39,109 nt of DNA from an uncultured Spirochaetota bacterium (GCA_903821875.1 CAIJMU010000109.1:1-39109), one strand, 5' to 3'. Shown: positions 6,881 through 15,179, numbered from the stretch's first letter. The notes: generated by a model from the letters alone, not told the origin. Numbers and translations are program-made.

Positions 6881-7453
6881 TCATCTCCGGGCCACCCGCC
6901 CCGCTTCCATGAGGAGCTCCGAGTAAAAGCGCGGCTCGATGGCCTCCTCCCCGATGCCAGCCTGGGCCAGCAAGCTGCGGATCTCCCCCTGTGCCCGGGC
7001 AACGGCGCCTGGGTCGTTTTCGGGAACGAGGGCCTCGATCTCGAGGAACCACCCAATTCCCTCTATCTCGGCGAGTTCGAGGCCGACGGACGTCCCGGAC
7101 GCGGCCCCCGCCACAGCCTCGTAGCGGCTGCCTCGCTTCCGTTTCTCGAAGTGGGGCTCGCAGCCGAGGCGCCAGGCGAATTCGACAAAGGCCGACTGGT
7201 CGGAGACCGTGAACTCCCGCTCGCAGTTGACTTCGATGCCACCCTCAAGGCGCTTGTCCTTGAAGGTGACGAAGGAGTCCCCTCCATCGGTCCGGAGCCT
7301 GAAGCCGCGCCTGTCACCGTCCTCAAGCCGCCGGGGACCCTGCCAGTAGGCATCGCGCTTGTCGAAATCGCGGTCGAGGCGGCAGAAGGACTCGAGGCGC
7401 CCCCTGGTCGCCTCCGGATCGGATACGCGGGCCTTCAGCTCGACCTCCATCAT
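6881..7453 (-). CDS. CYTH-domain protein (class IV adenylate cyclase / triphosphatase type)
   Basis: 190 aa. The CYTH signature Glu-x-Glu-x-Lys opens the protein (MMEVELKARV), followed by charged strands typical of the triphosphate tunnel: GFRLRTDG, FVTFKDKR, NCEREFTV, FEKRKRGSRYE, and the acidic ELAEIEGIGWFLEIEAL. The family includes CyaB-type adenylate cyclase and inorganic or thiamine triphosphatases; the sequence alone does not decide the substrate. The ATG overlaps the gpmI stop in ATGA, so it is the last gene of the minus-strand operon. The 24 bases to the convergent dnaE2 stop at 6856 hold no visible terminator. If it makes cAMP, the Crp-type protein at 23570-24262 is a possible receptor; that is speculation. 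Confidence 0.82.
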   Translation of the reverse strand: MMEVELKARVSDPEATRGRLESFCRLDRDFDKRDAYWQGPRRLEDGDRRGFRLRTDGGDSFVTFKDKRLEGGIEVNCEREFTVSDQSAFVEFAWRLGCEPHFEKRKRGSRYEAVAGAASGTSVGLELAEIEGIGWFLEIEALVPENDPGAVARAQGEIRSLLAQAGIGEEAIEPRFYSELLMEAGRVARR

Positions 7454-9147
7454 CGCGCGGAGCCCTCCATCACGAGGACCGAGGGATCGTAACCCTCGGG
7501 GGGAACGAATCCGAGCAGCTCGATGGTCGTCGCCGCGAGGCTGGAGATGCCGAGCTTCCCTCCCTCCTTTCCGTCGCGGAGCTCCTTCGAATATTCGCCC
7601 GCGTATCCCGGATCATACAGGAGGCAGGGAACGGGGTTGAGGGAATGGCTGGTCTTGGCGCGGGGACTGCCGTCGGGTTTCCGGGACACCTCTCCGCCCT
7701 TCTTCTCGTGTTCATACATGTCATCTGAATTGCCATGATCTGCGGAGACGAGGAGGATCCCCCCTGCCCTCTCGACGGCCCTGCGGATGCGGCCTATCTG
7801 GAGGTCCATGGCCTCGAGGGAACAAACGACGGCCTGGTAGACGCCCGTATGGCCGACCATATCGCCGTTGGGGAAATTGAGCCGTATGAACTGGTACTTC
7901 CCGGAACCGACAGCCTCGATGACGCGGTCGGCAATCTCGGCGCACTTCATCCAGGGCCTCTGTTCGAAGGGCAGGACATCCGAGGTGATCTCGACGTAGT
8001 CCTCGTACTGTGCGGAGAACTTCCCCTGGCGGTTGCCATTGAAGAAATAGGTGACATGGCCGTACTTCTGGGTCTCGGAGATCGCAAGCATCGGGACCTT
8101 CGAGGCGACGAGGTATTCGCCGAGGGTCCGGTCGATGGAGGGGGGTTCGACGATGTACTGCTTCGGCACGTGGGCGTCGCCGTCGTACTCCATCATGCCC
8201 GCGTACTCGACGCGGGGCCGCCTGCCGCGGTCGAAATGTCCGAAGCCCTCGTCCTCGAAGGCGGCAGTGATCTCGAGGGCGCGGTCGCCCCGGAAATTGA
8301 AGTAGACTACGGAATCGCCGTCCTCGATCGTGCCGACGGGTTTGCCGTCCGGGGCAACCACGAATTCGTGGAGGTCCTGGTCGATGACGGAGGGATTCTC
8401 GGCGCGGTAGGCCAGGACTGCCTCGCGTGCGCTCGGGAAGGCGCGGCCCTGGCCGTGGACATGGCATTCCCAGCCCCGCCTGACCTGCTCCCAATTGGCG
8501 CCGTAACGGTCCATGGTGATGTATTGCCTTCCGCCGCCCGAGGCGACGCGATAGTCGAAACCCTTGGCATTGAAGGTATCAAGGAAGGCTTCGAAGGGAT
8601 CGAGATACTCGAGGGCGCTCTGTTCACCGACGTCGCGCCCGTCCAGGAGCGCATGGACGCGGACCTTTTTCACTCCCTCTTTGGCGGCCTGCGAGATCAT
8701 TGCCTTGAGGTGGTCGAGGTGCGAATGGACGTTGCCGTCGGAGAATAGCCCGATGAAGTGGAGGGCACCGCCGACCGGGGCGCCGCCGACCGCTTTCACA
8801 TTGCCGACGAGCCGCTTCCAGGTGGCACCCTCGAACATGGCGCCCGAAGCGATGGAAGCGCCGACCAGCTTGGCGCCCTGGGCATAGACGCGGCCACAGC
8901 CTATGGCGTTGTGACCGACCTCGGAATTGCCCATGTCCTCGTCTGAGGGAAGTCCGACAGCCTTGCCGTGGGCCTTGAGCTTCGTGCGCGGACAGCTGGC
9001 CTCGAGGGCACGGAACGCGTCCATCTTGGCGTCGGCGACAGCGTCGCCCTCGCGATGGGCGCCATAGCCGACGCCATCCATGATGACGAGCACGAGGGGG
9101 CCGCTCCGGCCCTTCCATGAAGGATTGCGGTTCAGTGCCTGGACCAT
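7450..9147 (-). CDS. gpmI: 2,3-bisphosphoglycerate-independent phosphoglycerate mutase
   Basis: 565 aa from the second of two close ATG codons (9147). That ATG has AAGGAG 8 bases upstream, whereas the first (9153) is only 2 bases from it. The alkaline-phosphatase fold is shown by LVIMDGVGYGAHREGDA at the start, the active-site serine in EDMGNSEVGHNAIG, ALLDGRDVGEQSALEY, a metal site in NGDMVGHTG, and LLVSADHGNSDDMYEHEKKGG. It interconverts 3- and 2-phosphoglycerate in glycolysis using two manganese ions. It is somewhat longer than the usual 510-550 aa. The gene follows apt by 49 bases. The next gene, CYTH, begins inside its stop codon. Confidence 0.96.
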   Translation of the reverse strand: MVQALNRNPSWKGRSGPLVLVIMDGVGYGAHREGDAVADAKMDAFRALEASCPRTKLKAHGKAVGLPSDEDMGNSEVGHNAIGCGRVYAQGAKLVGASIASGAMFEGATWKRLVGNVKAVGGAPVGGALHFIGLFSDGNVHSHLDHLKAMISQAAKEGVKKVRVHALLDGRDVGEQSALEYLDPFEAFLDTFNAKGFDYRVASGGGRQYITMDRYGANWEQVRRGWECHVHGQGRAFPSAREAVLAYRAENPSVIDQDLHEFVVAPDGKPVGTIEDGDSVVYFNFRGDRALEITAAFEDEGFGHFDRGRRPRVEYAGMMEYDGDAHVPKQYIVEPPSIDRTLGEYLVASKVPMLAISETQKYGHVTYFFNGNRQGKFSAQYEDYVEITSDVLPFEQRPWMKCAEIADRVIEAVGSGKYQFIRLNFPNGDMVGHTGVYQAVVCSLEAMDLQIGRIRRAVERAGGILLVSADHGNSDDMYEHEKKGGEVSRKPDGSPRAKTSHSLNPVPCLLYDPGYAGEYSKELRDGKEGGKLGISSLAATTIELLGFVPPEGYDPSVLVMEGSAR

Positions 9148-9196
9148 TGTCATGTCTCCTTGCTGCCCAGTGGAAAGGTGGCGGGGCGCCCCGGTT

Positions 9197-9751
9197 TCAT
9201 TCTCCGAAGTATTCGATCAGTGTCGTGACCGGAAGGTCACCGAGGCAGGCTGTGTAGTCGAGGAAGGGAAGTCCTATGACAGCAAAGACACCGACCGGCT
9301 CTGCTCCGCCCGCCCTGAGAAGCTCAGCGGTAGCGCATACGGTTCCACCCGTGGCGATGAGGTCATCGATGATGAGCACGCGTCCCCCGACGGGGATGTC
9401 ATCGACGTGCATCTCGATCTCTGCCTCGCCGTACTCGAGTGCATATTTTCGGCCGATGGTCTTTCCCGGAAGCTTGCCCTTCTTGCGCACCAGAAGGAGG
9501 GGAATGCCGAGGCGTTCGCAGAAGGGCGCCGCAAAAAGAAAGCCGCGCGATTCTATGGCGGCGACAGCGTCGATGCGCTCGGAGCGATACAGCCTTGCCA
9601 TGGACTCAACGCAGTAGCGAAAGGCATCGGGGTTGGCTATCACGCTCGTGATGTCGTAGAAAAGGATGCCTGGCTTGGGGAAATCGGGCACCTTGCGTAT
9701 GGCATCGTCCAGGTTGAAGCCAGAGGAAACGGGATTTTCTGCGCTGGGCAT
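9197..9751 (-). CDS. apt: Adenine phosphoribosyltransferase
   Basis: 184 aa. The PRPP-binding loop VLIIDDLIATGGT is exact, and the family motifs KPGILFYDIT, AIESRGFLFAAP and VRKKGKLPGKT are all present. It converts adenine and PRPP to AMP in purine salvage, in the cytoplasm. The ATG at 9751 has GAGGAAG a few bases upstream. It follows the flavodoxin-like gene by 21 bases in the same transcript. A 12-bp palindrome CGGGGCGCCCCG (9182-9193) sits just after the stop, without a T run, so it is not a convincing terminator. Confidence 0.97.
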   Translation of the reverse strand: MPSAENPVSSGFNLDDAIRKVPDFPKPGILFYDITSVIANPDAFRYCVESMARLYRSERIDAVAAIESRGFLFAAPFCERLGIPLLLVRKKGKLPGKTIGRKYALEYGEAEIEMHVDDIPVGGRVLIIDDLIATGGTVCATAELLRAGGAEPVGVFAVIGLPFLDYTACLGDLPVTTLIEYFGE

Positions 9752-9772
9752 GGCTCTTCCTCAGGAAGGGTA

Positions 9773-10162
9773 TCAGTCGAAGGCGCGGGCGAAGGCGCCG
9801 AGAGCGGCCGAGTCGGGGGCGGGACCGACGAGATCAGGAACTGCACGGGACAACTCGGCGTCGGCGGTGAGATCCTTGAGCCAGGCTACAACTGCCCCGG
9901 AATAGCCGAAATAGCCAACCCGGCGTCCCGAGAGGTTGATGCCTTTGAAGATCCGTGCAGCCTCGGCGAAGGAATCAGCGTCGATATCCTCGGCCGCAAG
10001 GATAAAGGCACTGGCTGCCTGGATCTCCTGGGGAGGGACATCACGGGCTGACAGGACTACCAGCTCACGCTCGGGGTTCTCTAGTTTTTCCCGGAGGGCC
10101 TTGATCGTTCCCTCGAGGTTGGGACGACCTGATTGCTGCAAAACAACGATATGGGATTTCAT
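9773..10162 (-). CDS. Unknown 129-aa protein, flavodoxin-like pattern
   Basis: Starts at ATG 10162 (MKSHIVVLQQSGRPNLEGT) and ends at 9773. An alternating strand-helix pattern is visible: IVVLQQSG, ELVVLSARD, AFILAAEDIDA, RVGYFGYSG, then a helical end with several Ala and Asp. This recalls a flavodoxin fold with the Gly-Tyr-Phe-Gly-Tyr-Ser-Gly strand, but the usual phosphate-binding loop (T/S-x-T-G-x-T) is not present at the N-terminus, so FMN binding is doubtful. No strong SD precedes the ATG. It lies between an exported unknown and apt in the same direction. The 55 bases upstream (10163-10217) hold nothing I can assign. Function unknown. Confidence 0.65.
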   Translation of the reverse strand: MKSHIVVLQQSGRPNLEGTIKALREKLENPERELVVLSARDVPPQEIQAASAFILAAEDIDADSFAEAARIFKGINLSGRRVGYFGYSGAVVAWLKDLTADAELSRAVPDLVGPAPDSAALGAFARAFD

Positions 10163-10217
10163 CCATGCTACCGACTCGGAAGTGTATTGTCCGGCAATGA
10201 CGCTGTCAAGTTGCGCA

Positions 10218-10685
10218 TCAATTAAGATCAGGGGCTGGGGTCGCCGGATCCGGAACGACGGGAGGCTCGGGCGGAAAGGGATCCTTCCCGCTCTCGAAAC
10301 TCCTCCGAACCCGGGCCTCGGGAATGGCGAGGGCATCGATGACGGCCACCGAAAGGGAAATGAGGGCTGCCACCGAAAGACGCGTGTATTTTTCGCTGTC
10401 GCTGAGGGCGGGGGAAGAGAGGCTCTTGAAAGGCCAGGGAGCGTAGCTTGCGCTGAAACCGTTGAGAAGCCAGTTCCCGATGTCGAAGGCAAAGCCGACG
10501 TACATAAGGGATAGGGGAAGGCTGCCGACTGCAATCTTCTCGAAACGGAGGGGATCGGTCTCGGTGAAGAGCCGCGCGGTCAGCAGGCCTAAGTCGGGAG
10601 CCGTGGCGGCAGGCTCGGCAGAGGCTGAGACTGCAGCACCGGCGGCGAGGCAGATGCAGAGGATCGCGACCAGTCTCCGCTTCAT
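10218..10685 (-). CDS. Unknown exported or membrane protein, 155 aa
   Basis: Starts MKRRLVAILCICLAAGAAVS with a clear signal peptide and a likely cleavage after the Ala-Ser-Ala. A hydrophobic stretch (IAVGSLPLSLMYVGFAFDIG, about residues 51-70) and another around LSVAALISLSVAVIDALAI suggest two membrane segments. The end is rich in proline and aspartate. The ATG overlaps the stop of the yggS-like gene (ATGA), so translation is coupled. I do not recognise a family. Position among envelope-related genes suggests a membrane role, but no more can be said. Confidence 0.75.
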   Translation of the reverse strand: MKRRLVAILCICLAAGAAVSASAEPAATAPDLGLLTARLFTETDPLRFEKIAVGSLPLSLMYVGFAFDIGNWLLNGFSASYAPWPFKSLSSPALSDSEKYTRLSVAALISLSVAVIDALAIPEARVRRSFESGKDPFPPEPPVVPDPATPAPDLN

Positions 10686-11413
10686 GGAGACCTCAGCCCA
10701 AGGAGGGCGGTGCCGATCCTGACCAGGGTCGAACCCTCTTCGACAGCCAGCTGATAGTCGGAGCTCATGCCCATGGACAGCACATTGAAATCGGGAAGGC
10801 TGAAGCGGGTCCTGATAGCCTCAGAGAGGAGCCTGAGCCTCCGGAAGGAAGCGCGAATCGCCGCTTCTTCCCTTGTGGCAGGGGCCATGGTCATGAGACC
10901 GCGAAGGCGCAAGCGGCCTTCGAGCTTCGCGTCCTGGCCGAGAAGGAGCTCGCAGGCACGCAGGAGCTCGTCTTCGGAGGCGAAGCCTGTCTTGGAATCC
11001 TCTGCAGTATGCAATTCAAGGAGAAGTTCGCTCGTCACAGTAGGGGAATCGCCCGTCCGATCGATGACGCGGCCGAGCATTTCCATGGAATCGATTGAGC
11101 AGATCCGGTGGAAGAGGCCGAGCGCCTTGCCGAGCTTGTTGGATTGGAGGTGGCCTAGAAGCTCAAGTCGGGCTCCGGCATGTGCAGAAAGAAAGCCCGG
11201 GAATTTGTCGAGGGCTTCCTGGACGCGGTTTTCGCCGAAGCTCCGGAGGCCCGCATCCCAGGCTGCCTCCACCGCCGCCAGCGGATGGAACTTGGTGACA
11301 GCCTGGATGACGACGCTGCCGGGATCGCATCCGGATCGCAGGGCCGCCTCCGCGATGCCCGCCCGGATGGCCGATAAGCGTTCCGGAATCAAGGCGCTGT
11401 AGTCGTTGCTCAT
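10682..11413 (-). CDS. YggS-family pyridoxal phosphate homeostasis protein
   Basis: 243 aa. It has the YggS/PLPBP features: the PLP lysine in VIQAVTKFHP, FGENRVQEA, LELLGHLQSNK, and LSMGMSSDYQLAVEEGSTLVRIGTALLG near the end. The family has a fold-type III barrel and buffers free PLP without a known catalytic reaction. The start ATG overlaps the methyltransferase stop (ATGA) and the stop overlaps the next start in the same way, so it lies within a tightly coupled operon. Confidence 0.95.
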   Translation of the reverse strand: MSNDYSALIPERLSAIRAGIAEAALRSGCDPGSVVIQAVTKFHPLAAVEAAWDAGLRSFGENRVQEALDKFPGFLSAHAGARLELLGHLQSNKLGKALGLFHRICSIDSMEMLGRVIDRTGDSPTVTSELLLELHTAEDSKTGFASEDELLRACELLLGQDAKLEGRLRLRGLMTMAPATREEAAIRASFRRLRLLSEAIRTRFSLPDFNVLSMGMSSDYQLAVEEGSTLVRIGTALLGLRSP

Positions 11414-12276
11414 TGTCTCAGGGCCTCGCAGAGGAAGGCTAGTACGTCGCCCTGTCCGGTCTTCCGTGCGAGGGGGTCGAGGAGGGGTTTCAGGAAGGCG
11501 GGCTTGAGGCCTGCCGCCCAGCCGCCCCAGGTGACCTGGCTGCGAATCCGGAAGCCGCTATCTGAGAGGAGACGCGCCAGGCTGCGCCGGGAAAAAAGAA
11601 AAAGATGATCGTGTATGGCGCTCCGCCAGCGGGGACCGAGGATCCTGGCCTGGAAACCATCGATGTTGGGGGTAGTTATCAGAATTCTGCCGCCGGGGGC
11701 GAGGAGGCTCCGCGTGTAGGCCAGAAAGCTTCCCGGCTCGTTGAGGTGCTCGATGAGATGGGAAGCGTGGATGAGGTCGAAGCTCCGGGGGGCAAAGCCC
11801 GCCTCCTCGAGGATGGTGGGCCTGATGTCGAGCCCGAAGCGCTCTCGCCCGTAGGCAGCGGCAGGGATACAGACCTCCACCCCTCGGCAGTCCCAGCCAT
11901 CGTCGCGTAGGGAGGCCAGGAGGGCGCCGGTGGCGCAGCCTACATCCAGGACGGAGGGCGCCCTTCCCTCCGAGCGCGCCCGGCTGGCAAGTCCGGCACC
12001 GAAGTCCGGGTAGCCGAGATCGCGGAGGGTCAGCATCTCGAGGGCGGCGTAGGCGAACTGCTTTTCTTCCTCGTAGCGGAGATAGGCATCGTCGTAGCGG
12101 GCCAGCACGAACTCTGACAGGGGCTGGGGATTCTGCTGGACGAGGCCACAGCGCGGGCAGATGGCAAAGGAAAAGGCCTCCAGGTTCCACAGCGGACGCG
12201 GCGACTCGTGGCCACAGAGTGGGCAGGGTCGCGCCCGAAGTCCTTCGGGTCGTGGCTCGGTTGCGAAGGTCTTCAT
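11410..12276 (-). CDS. SAM-dependent methyltransferase with N-terminal zinc ribbon
   Basis: 288 aa from ATG 12276 (MKTFATEPRPEGLRARPCPL). Two Cys-x2-Cys pairs (CPLCGHE and CPRCGLV) form a zinc ribbon in the first 45 residues. The class I SAM-binding motif VLDVGCATGALLASL follows, then FDLIHASHLIEHLNEPG and a GGRILITTPN strand. This arrangement is common in methyltransferases acting on sugars, lipids or quinone-like substrates, but the substrate cannot be read from the sequence. The gene begins 10 bases after the LytM-like gene stops and its own stop overlaps yggS. No strong SD is seen. Confidence 0.88.
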   Translation of the reverse strand: MKTFATEPRPEGLRARPCPLCGHESPRPLWNLEAFSFAICPRCGLVQQNPQPLSEFVLARYDDAYLRYEEEKQFAYAALEMLTLRDLGYPDFGAGLASRARSEGRAPSVLDVGCATGALLASLRDDGWDCRGVEVCIPAAAYGRERFGLDIRPTILEEAGFAPRSFDLIHASHLIEHLNEPGSFLAYTRSLLAPGGRILITTPNIDGFQARILGPRWRSAIHDHLFLFSRRSLARLLSDSGFRIRSQVTWGGWAAGLKPAFLKPLLDPLARKTGQGDVLAFLCEALRQ

Positions 12277-12286
12277 GCCGCCAGAC

Positions 12287-13162
12287 TCATTCCACCGTGA
12301 AGGTCCAGCCAAGCGAGCGCTCGTTTCCCGCGAAATCGCGGGCGAGCAGTTCGATGACTGTCTTGCCGCGGGGGAAAAGCCGGGAAGCCAGGGTAAGCCG
12401 GCCGCTGCCGTCATACACGGCCGCATTTCCGACGAGGGTCGAAAAGAAGGAGAGCTTACCCTCGACGACCGAAGCCACCTCCGCATGGAGCTCCACAAGC
12501 TGCTCCCCGTTGATGAGGATGCGGAGGAAATGTGGTGGTACGGGGATAACCTCGCTTCCGGAGTCCGCGAGCTCTGCGACCTCGATAGCGAGGGAGTAGC
12601 TTCCCTGGGGAATGGATTTCTGCTCGCCCATCACCCAGGAATGGTCCTTGCCATCGAGGGAGAGGTGGCGGATGACGGGGGCCTTCCCGTCAGCGAGATG
12701 GGGAAGGAAGAGCCTCGGATTTATCCACCGGGATGATTTCCGGTCATAGAGCGAAAACAGGAACCCATCTCGATCGAGGAGTCCCGCCGGTCCACGCGTG
12801 GCGACCAGGGCTCCTGCCGAGAGCCGGAGCGCCCCCGGATCCTTGATCTCGGGCAGATAGGCATACACGTTGGCAATGCCATCCCCGCCTTCGGCGACGA
12901 GGACGGTGCCAAAGGCTGATGGAAGCCTTGTGCGGCTGTCGGAGGGCCTTCGGATAAAGCTGATTTCGCCAGGGGCCGCAGCCCTGATCGAAGGGTCGGC
13001 GCCCCGGAGGACAAGGCCGGGAATCGGCACTCTGAGGTTAGGCGATCCGAATTCGCCGACCATGGCCACCGACGCGGCCGGCCAGTCGAGAGCCGACGCG
13101 GAGAGCAGAAGGACCGTGAAAGAAAGAGCGACTGACATAAGGCGATTGGCGCGCATGCTCAT
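12287..13162 (-). CDS. Secreted protein with a LytM/M23-like domain lacking the zinc ligands
   Basis: 291 aa with a signal peptide (VALSFTVLLLSASALDWPAA). Residues about 40-160 have the order of an M23 peptidase: an Ala-Ala-Ala-Pro-Gly strand pair, FGTVLVAEGGDGIANVYAYL, ALVATRGPAG and a short FSLYDRKSSRWINPRLFLP ending. The catalytic H-x3-D and H-x-H positions are not seen; for example the expected His of the Y-A-H-L type loop is Ala-Tyr-Leu. It is therefore probably inactive, like the LytM regulators of cell-wall amidases. The C-terminal half is beta-rich and reads like an Ig-type fold ending in GWTFTVE. The ATG overlaps the stop of the upstream gene. Assignment as LytM-like is by eye. Confidence 0.6.
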   Translation of the reverse strand: MSMRANRLMSVALSFTVLLLSASALDWPAASVAMVGEFGSPNLRVPIPGLVLRGADPSIRAAAPGEISFIRRPSDSRTRLPSAFGTVLVAEGGDGIANVYAYLPEIKDPGALRLSAGALVATRGPAGLLDRDGFLFSLYDRKSSRWINPRLFLPHLADGKAPVIRHLSLDGKDHSWVMGEQKSIPQGSYSLAIEVAELADSGSEVIPVPPHFLRILINGEQLVELHAEVASVVEGKLSFFSTLVGNAAVYDGSGRLTLASRLFPRGKTVIELLARDFAGNERSLGWTFTVE

Positions 13163-14244
13163 TCCTCCCCGAAATCCAGGCGGAGGAGATCCATCCCGCT
13201 ATCCTGCCGTACACCGAGGAAAACAGAATCGCCCTCGATCTCGAGGGAAGCTTCGAGAGCCGCGAATCCGTAGGTGAAATAGCGGGTACCCTCATGGGAA
13301 AAAGCAAGGAGGTCGCCCTTCGGGCCATCCTCAAGAGCGAGCATCACCCCCTTGCTCGCGATGGCTGCCCCAGGGTGAGAGGGCTCGCGGGCGACAAGCA
13401 GGCGCTCAGTCCGCTTCAGCACGTCATAGAGGCCAAAACCGTCGGGCATCTCATAGCTTAGCATATCGCCCGAAGGGGAAAAGGCCATCGCCACAGGCCT
13501 GCGATAGTCGGAGCCGGTGTAGCGGTGCCAGGTGACACGATAGGACTCATTGCGACGCTCCATCACCACGATGCGCTGCCGGTCGAGGCCCGTGACCGCG
13601 GCGATGGTCTTGCCGTCGGGGGAGACCGCTGCGCCGAACACGCAATCGATGCGGCTGCCTCCCGGCACGAAATCGACGAGGATCTGGCCTTCGCGGGAGA
13701 GCCCAAGGAGGCGGCCGTCGAACGTGCCGAAGAGGGCCATGGCCGGGCTCGCGTCGAAGGCAGTCAGCATCGAGGGGAAGGTACGCCGCCAGAGCTCTTT
13801 TCCTGCGCCGTCGAGCTCCGTGACCGTAGCCTGGTCGGCGGCAAGGGTAAAACGCCGTCCCCCTGCCATGAATGGATAGGCTGCGGCCTCTGTCTCGAAG
13901 AGCAGCTTCCCCTGCACATCCCGCCACTGGATCGTTGCGGGTACGCGGTCATAGGCCGCGTATCCCTCGCGCGAGAGCGAGACGCCGCCGGGAATCCGTG
14001 AGGCAAAGCGAAGCCCTCGGGCAGTGTCGAAATAGCCGAAGCTGCCCCCGATCGAAAAGGGGAGGAGGGGGCCGGTAGCTGCGCTGCTGCTGGATTCGGG
14101 AAGGTTGTCACTGATGATCGGGCTCGCCCAGATGGGCTTGAGGCTGAAGACCTTGGGCAGCGGAATGGCGCACACAAAGAAGTATGCCAGAGCGAAGAGT
14201 GAGACCAGTATTCCCGTAACCCTGCGCCGCGCCTGCTCTTCCAT
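13159..14244 (-). CDS. Membrane-anchored beta-propeller-like protein
   Basis: About 361 aa from ATG 14244 (MEEQARRRVTGILVSLFALA), with GAGG 6 bases upstream; ATG 14256 would add four residues. One N-terminal membrane segment (about residues 9-28) is followed by an extracytoplasmic part. This contains repeated strands that look like propeller blades, such as ATVTELDGAGKELWRRTF, FGTFDGRLLGLSREGQILV and AVSPDGKTIAAVTGLDRQ, with the PQQ/WD40 pattern of short turns before Gly-Asp or Ser-Pro. I cannot name a family. It is the first gene of the minus-strand operon and has a promoter-like pair at 14356-14385. The next gene starts inside its stop codon (ATGA). It may help envelope assembly together with the LytM-like protein; that is inference. 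Confidence 0.65.
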   Translation of the reverse strand: MEEQARRRVTGILVSLFALAYFFVCAIPLPKVFSLKPIWASPIISDNLPESSSSAATGPLLPFSIGGSFGYFDTARGLRFASRIPGGVSLSREGYAAYDRVPATIQWRDVQGKLLFETEAAAYPFMAGGRRFTLAADQATVTELDGAGKELWRRTFPSMLTAFDASPAMALFGTFDGRLLGLSREGQILVDFVPGGSRIDCVFGAAVSPDGKTIAAVTGLDRQRIVVMERRNESYRVTWHRYTGSDYRRPVAMAFSPSGDMLSYEMPDGFGLYDVLKRTERLLVAREPSHPGAAIASKGVMLALEDGPKGDLLAFSHEGTRYFTYGFAALEASLEIEGDSVFLGVRQDSGMDLLRLDFGEE

Positions 14245-14279
14245 GCCCTGCCTCATGCCGCGCTGCCCCAGGTCTTCCT

Positions 14280-14326
14280 GGACCTGCAGGTCTTCTGGGT
14301 ACCAGGTCCGGAGGGACCGCCGGTCC
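14280..14326. repeat. Cluster of short inverted repeats upstream of the minus-strand operon
   Basis: GGACCTG (14280-14286) pairs with CAGGTCC (14303-14309), and GGACC-GCC-GGTCC lies at 14314-14326. All are between the -10-like element and the first gene of the operon, so they would sit in its leader. Role unknown; they could fold in the mRNA or bind a regulator. Confidence 0.35.
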
Positions 14327-14355
14327 GCCGCGGCTACCACGGACAGGGCACATCG

Positions 14356-14385
14356 TTTATAGTACCGAATGCAAGGGTCAGTAAA
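14356..14385 (-). promoter_or_regulatory. Likely promoter of the 14244-6881 operon
   Basis: On the minus strand TTTACT (14385-14380), an 18-base spacer and TATAAA (14361-14356) match sigma-70 boxes well. It leaves a leader of about 105 bases before ATG 14244, which contains the inverted repeats at 14280-14326. Confidence 0.55.
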
Positions 14386-14409
14386 GTCTGCCCGGCCCAG
14401 GAGACGATT

Positions 14410-14814
14410 TTGGACACAGCCAGTCTCTTCGCGCTCGCACTCGAAGCCGCGCGCTCCTCGTATTCGCCCTATTCACGTTTTCGCGTCGGCTCAGCCCTGG
14501 TTGCCGAGGACGGGACGGTCTTCACCGGAGCCAATGTCGAGAACAGATCCTTCGGGCTGACCATCTGCGCCGAGCGAAGCGCCCTCGTCACCGCCATCAG
14601 CGCCGGGCATCGCGCCTTTACCAGGATAGCAGTCGCAACTCCCGACTCAAAGGGTCCGGTGAGTCCCTGCGGTGCCTGCAGGCAGGTGCTTTCCGAGTTC
14701 ATGGCGCCGGGGGCGCGCGTGACCTTCGGGGCCTCCCGCGATGAGCTGGTCGAAACCACGATCGGCGCTCTCCTGCCTTTCGACGCGTTGCACGACCTCA
14801 AGGGATCGCTTTAG
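14410..14814 (+). CDS. cdd: Cytidine deaminase
   Basis: 134 aa from TTG 14410, with AGGAG 6 bases upstream and no in-frame ATG nearby. The zinc and proton-shuttle motifs are CAERSALVTA and PCGACRQVLSEF, and the substrate-binding YSPYSRFRVGSAL and GANVENRSFGLT are standard for small homotetrameric cytidine deaminases. It converts cytidine and deoxycytidine to uridine forms in pyrimidine salvage, which fits with uracil phosphoribosyltransferase elsewhere in the window. It stands alone on the plus strand, divergent from the propeller gene and convergent with the DksA-like gene 8 bases away. Confidence 0.96.
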   Translation: MDTASLFALALEAARSSYSPYSRFRVGSALVAEDGTVFTGANVENRSFGLTICAERSALVTAISAGHRAFTRIAVATPDSKGPVSPCGACRQVLSEFMAPGARVTFGASRDELVETTIGALLPFDALHDLKGSL

Positions 14815-14824
14815 GGAGATCCCT
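14801..14824. terminator. Inverted repeat between the convergent cdd and DksA-like genes
   Basis: AGGGATC (14801-14807) and GATCCCT (14818-14824) are perfect complements with a 10-base loop. They span the cdd stop and reach the opposing stop. No T run follows on either strand, so it is only a possible weak bidirectional terminator. Confidence 0.3.
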
Positions 14825-15179
14825 AGCGGTTGCGGCGCTCTTCGCCCTTCTGGCAGTCGATGCAAAGCACTGCATAGGGCAGGGCCGTGATCCGCTCCGT
14901 CGGTATGCGCTTGTTGCACTTGACGCAGAGACCGTAGCGGCCCTGCATGATGCGCGAGAGCGCTGCATCGATGGCCTTGATCCGCTTTATGTCCTGGGAT
15001 CCGAGGGCCTCGATCATCTTGCGGTCGATATCGTCGCTGGCGACATCGGCAAAGTCCTTGGGATCCATTTCTTCGACAATGGCGCGGAAATCCGCGTTGG
15101 TCGAGGCAAGGGTTTCAAGAATGAGCCGCTTCTGGGCCACGAGCGATTCACGCATGGCATCAACGAATTCCTTTTCCAT
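14823..15179 (-). CDS. DksA/TraR-family zinc-finger regulator
   Basis: 118 aa from ATG 15179, which has GGAGG 5 bases upstream; longer in-frame starts lack one. A helical N-terminal part (MEKEFVDAMRESLVAQKRLI) with acidic residues (EEMDPKDFADVASDDIDRK) is followed by the C-terminal four-cysteine finger CVKCNKRIP and CIDCQKGEE. The tight pattern GRYGLCVKC is diagnostic. Members bind RNA polymerase in its secondary channel and modulate stringent-response promoters together with ppGpp. The acidic tip residues are compatible with that, but whether this one is a true DksA is not decided by sequence alone. A promoter-like pair at 15247-15275 precedes it. Confidence 0.9.
   Translation of the reverse strand: MEKEFVDAMRESLVAQKRLILETLASTNADFRAIVEEMDPKDFADVASDDIDRKMIEALGSQDIKRIKAIDAALSRIMQGRYGLCVKCNKRIPTERITALPYAVLCIDCQKGEERRNR

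Noticed and set aside
9182-9193. GC palindrome CGGGGCGCCCCG after apt as terminator
   Set aside because: No loop and no T run, and gpmI follows in the same direction at close range.
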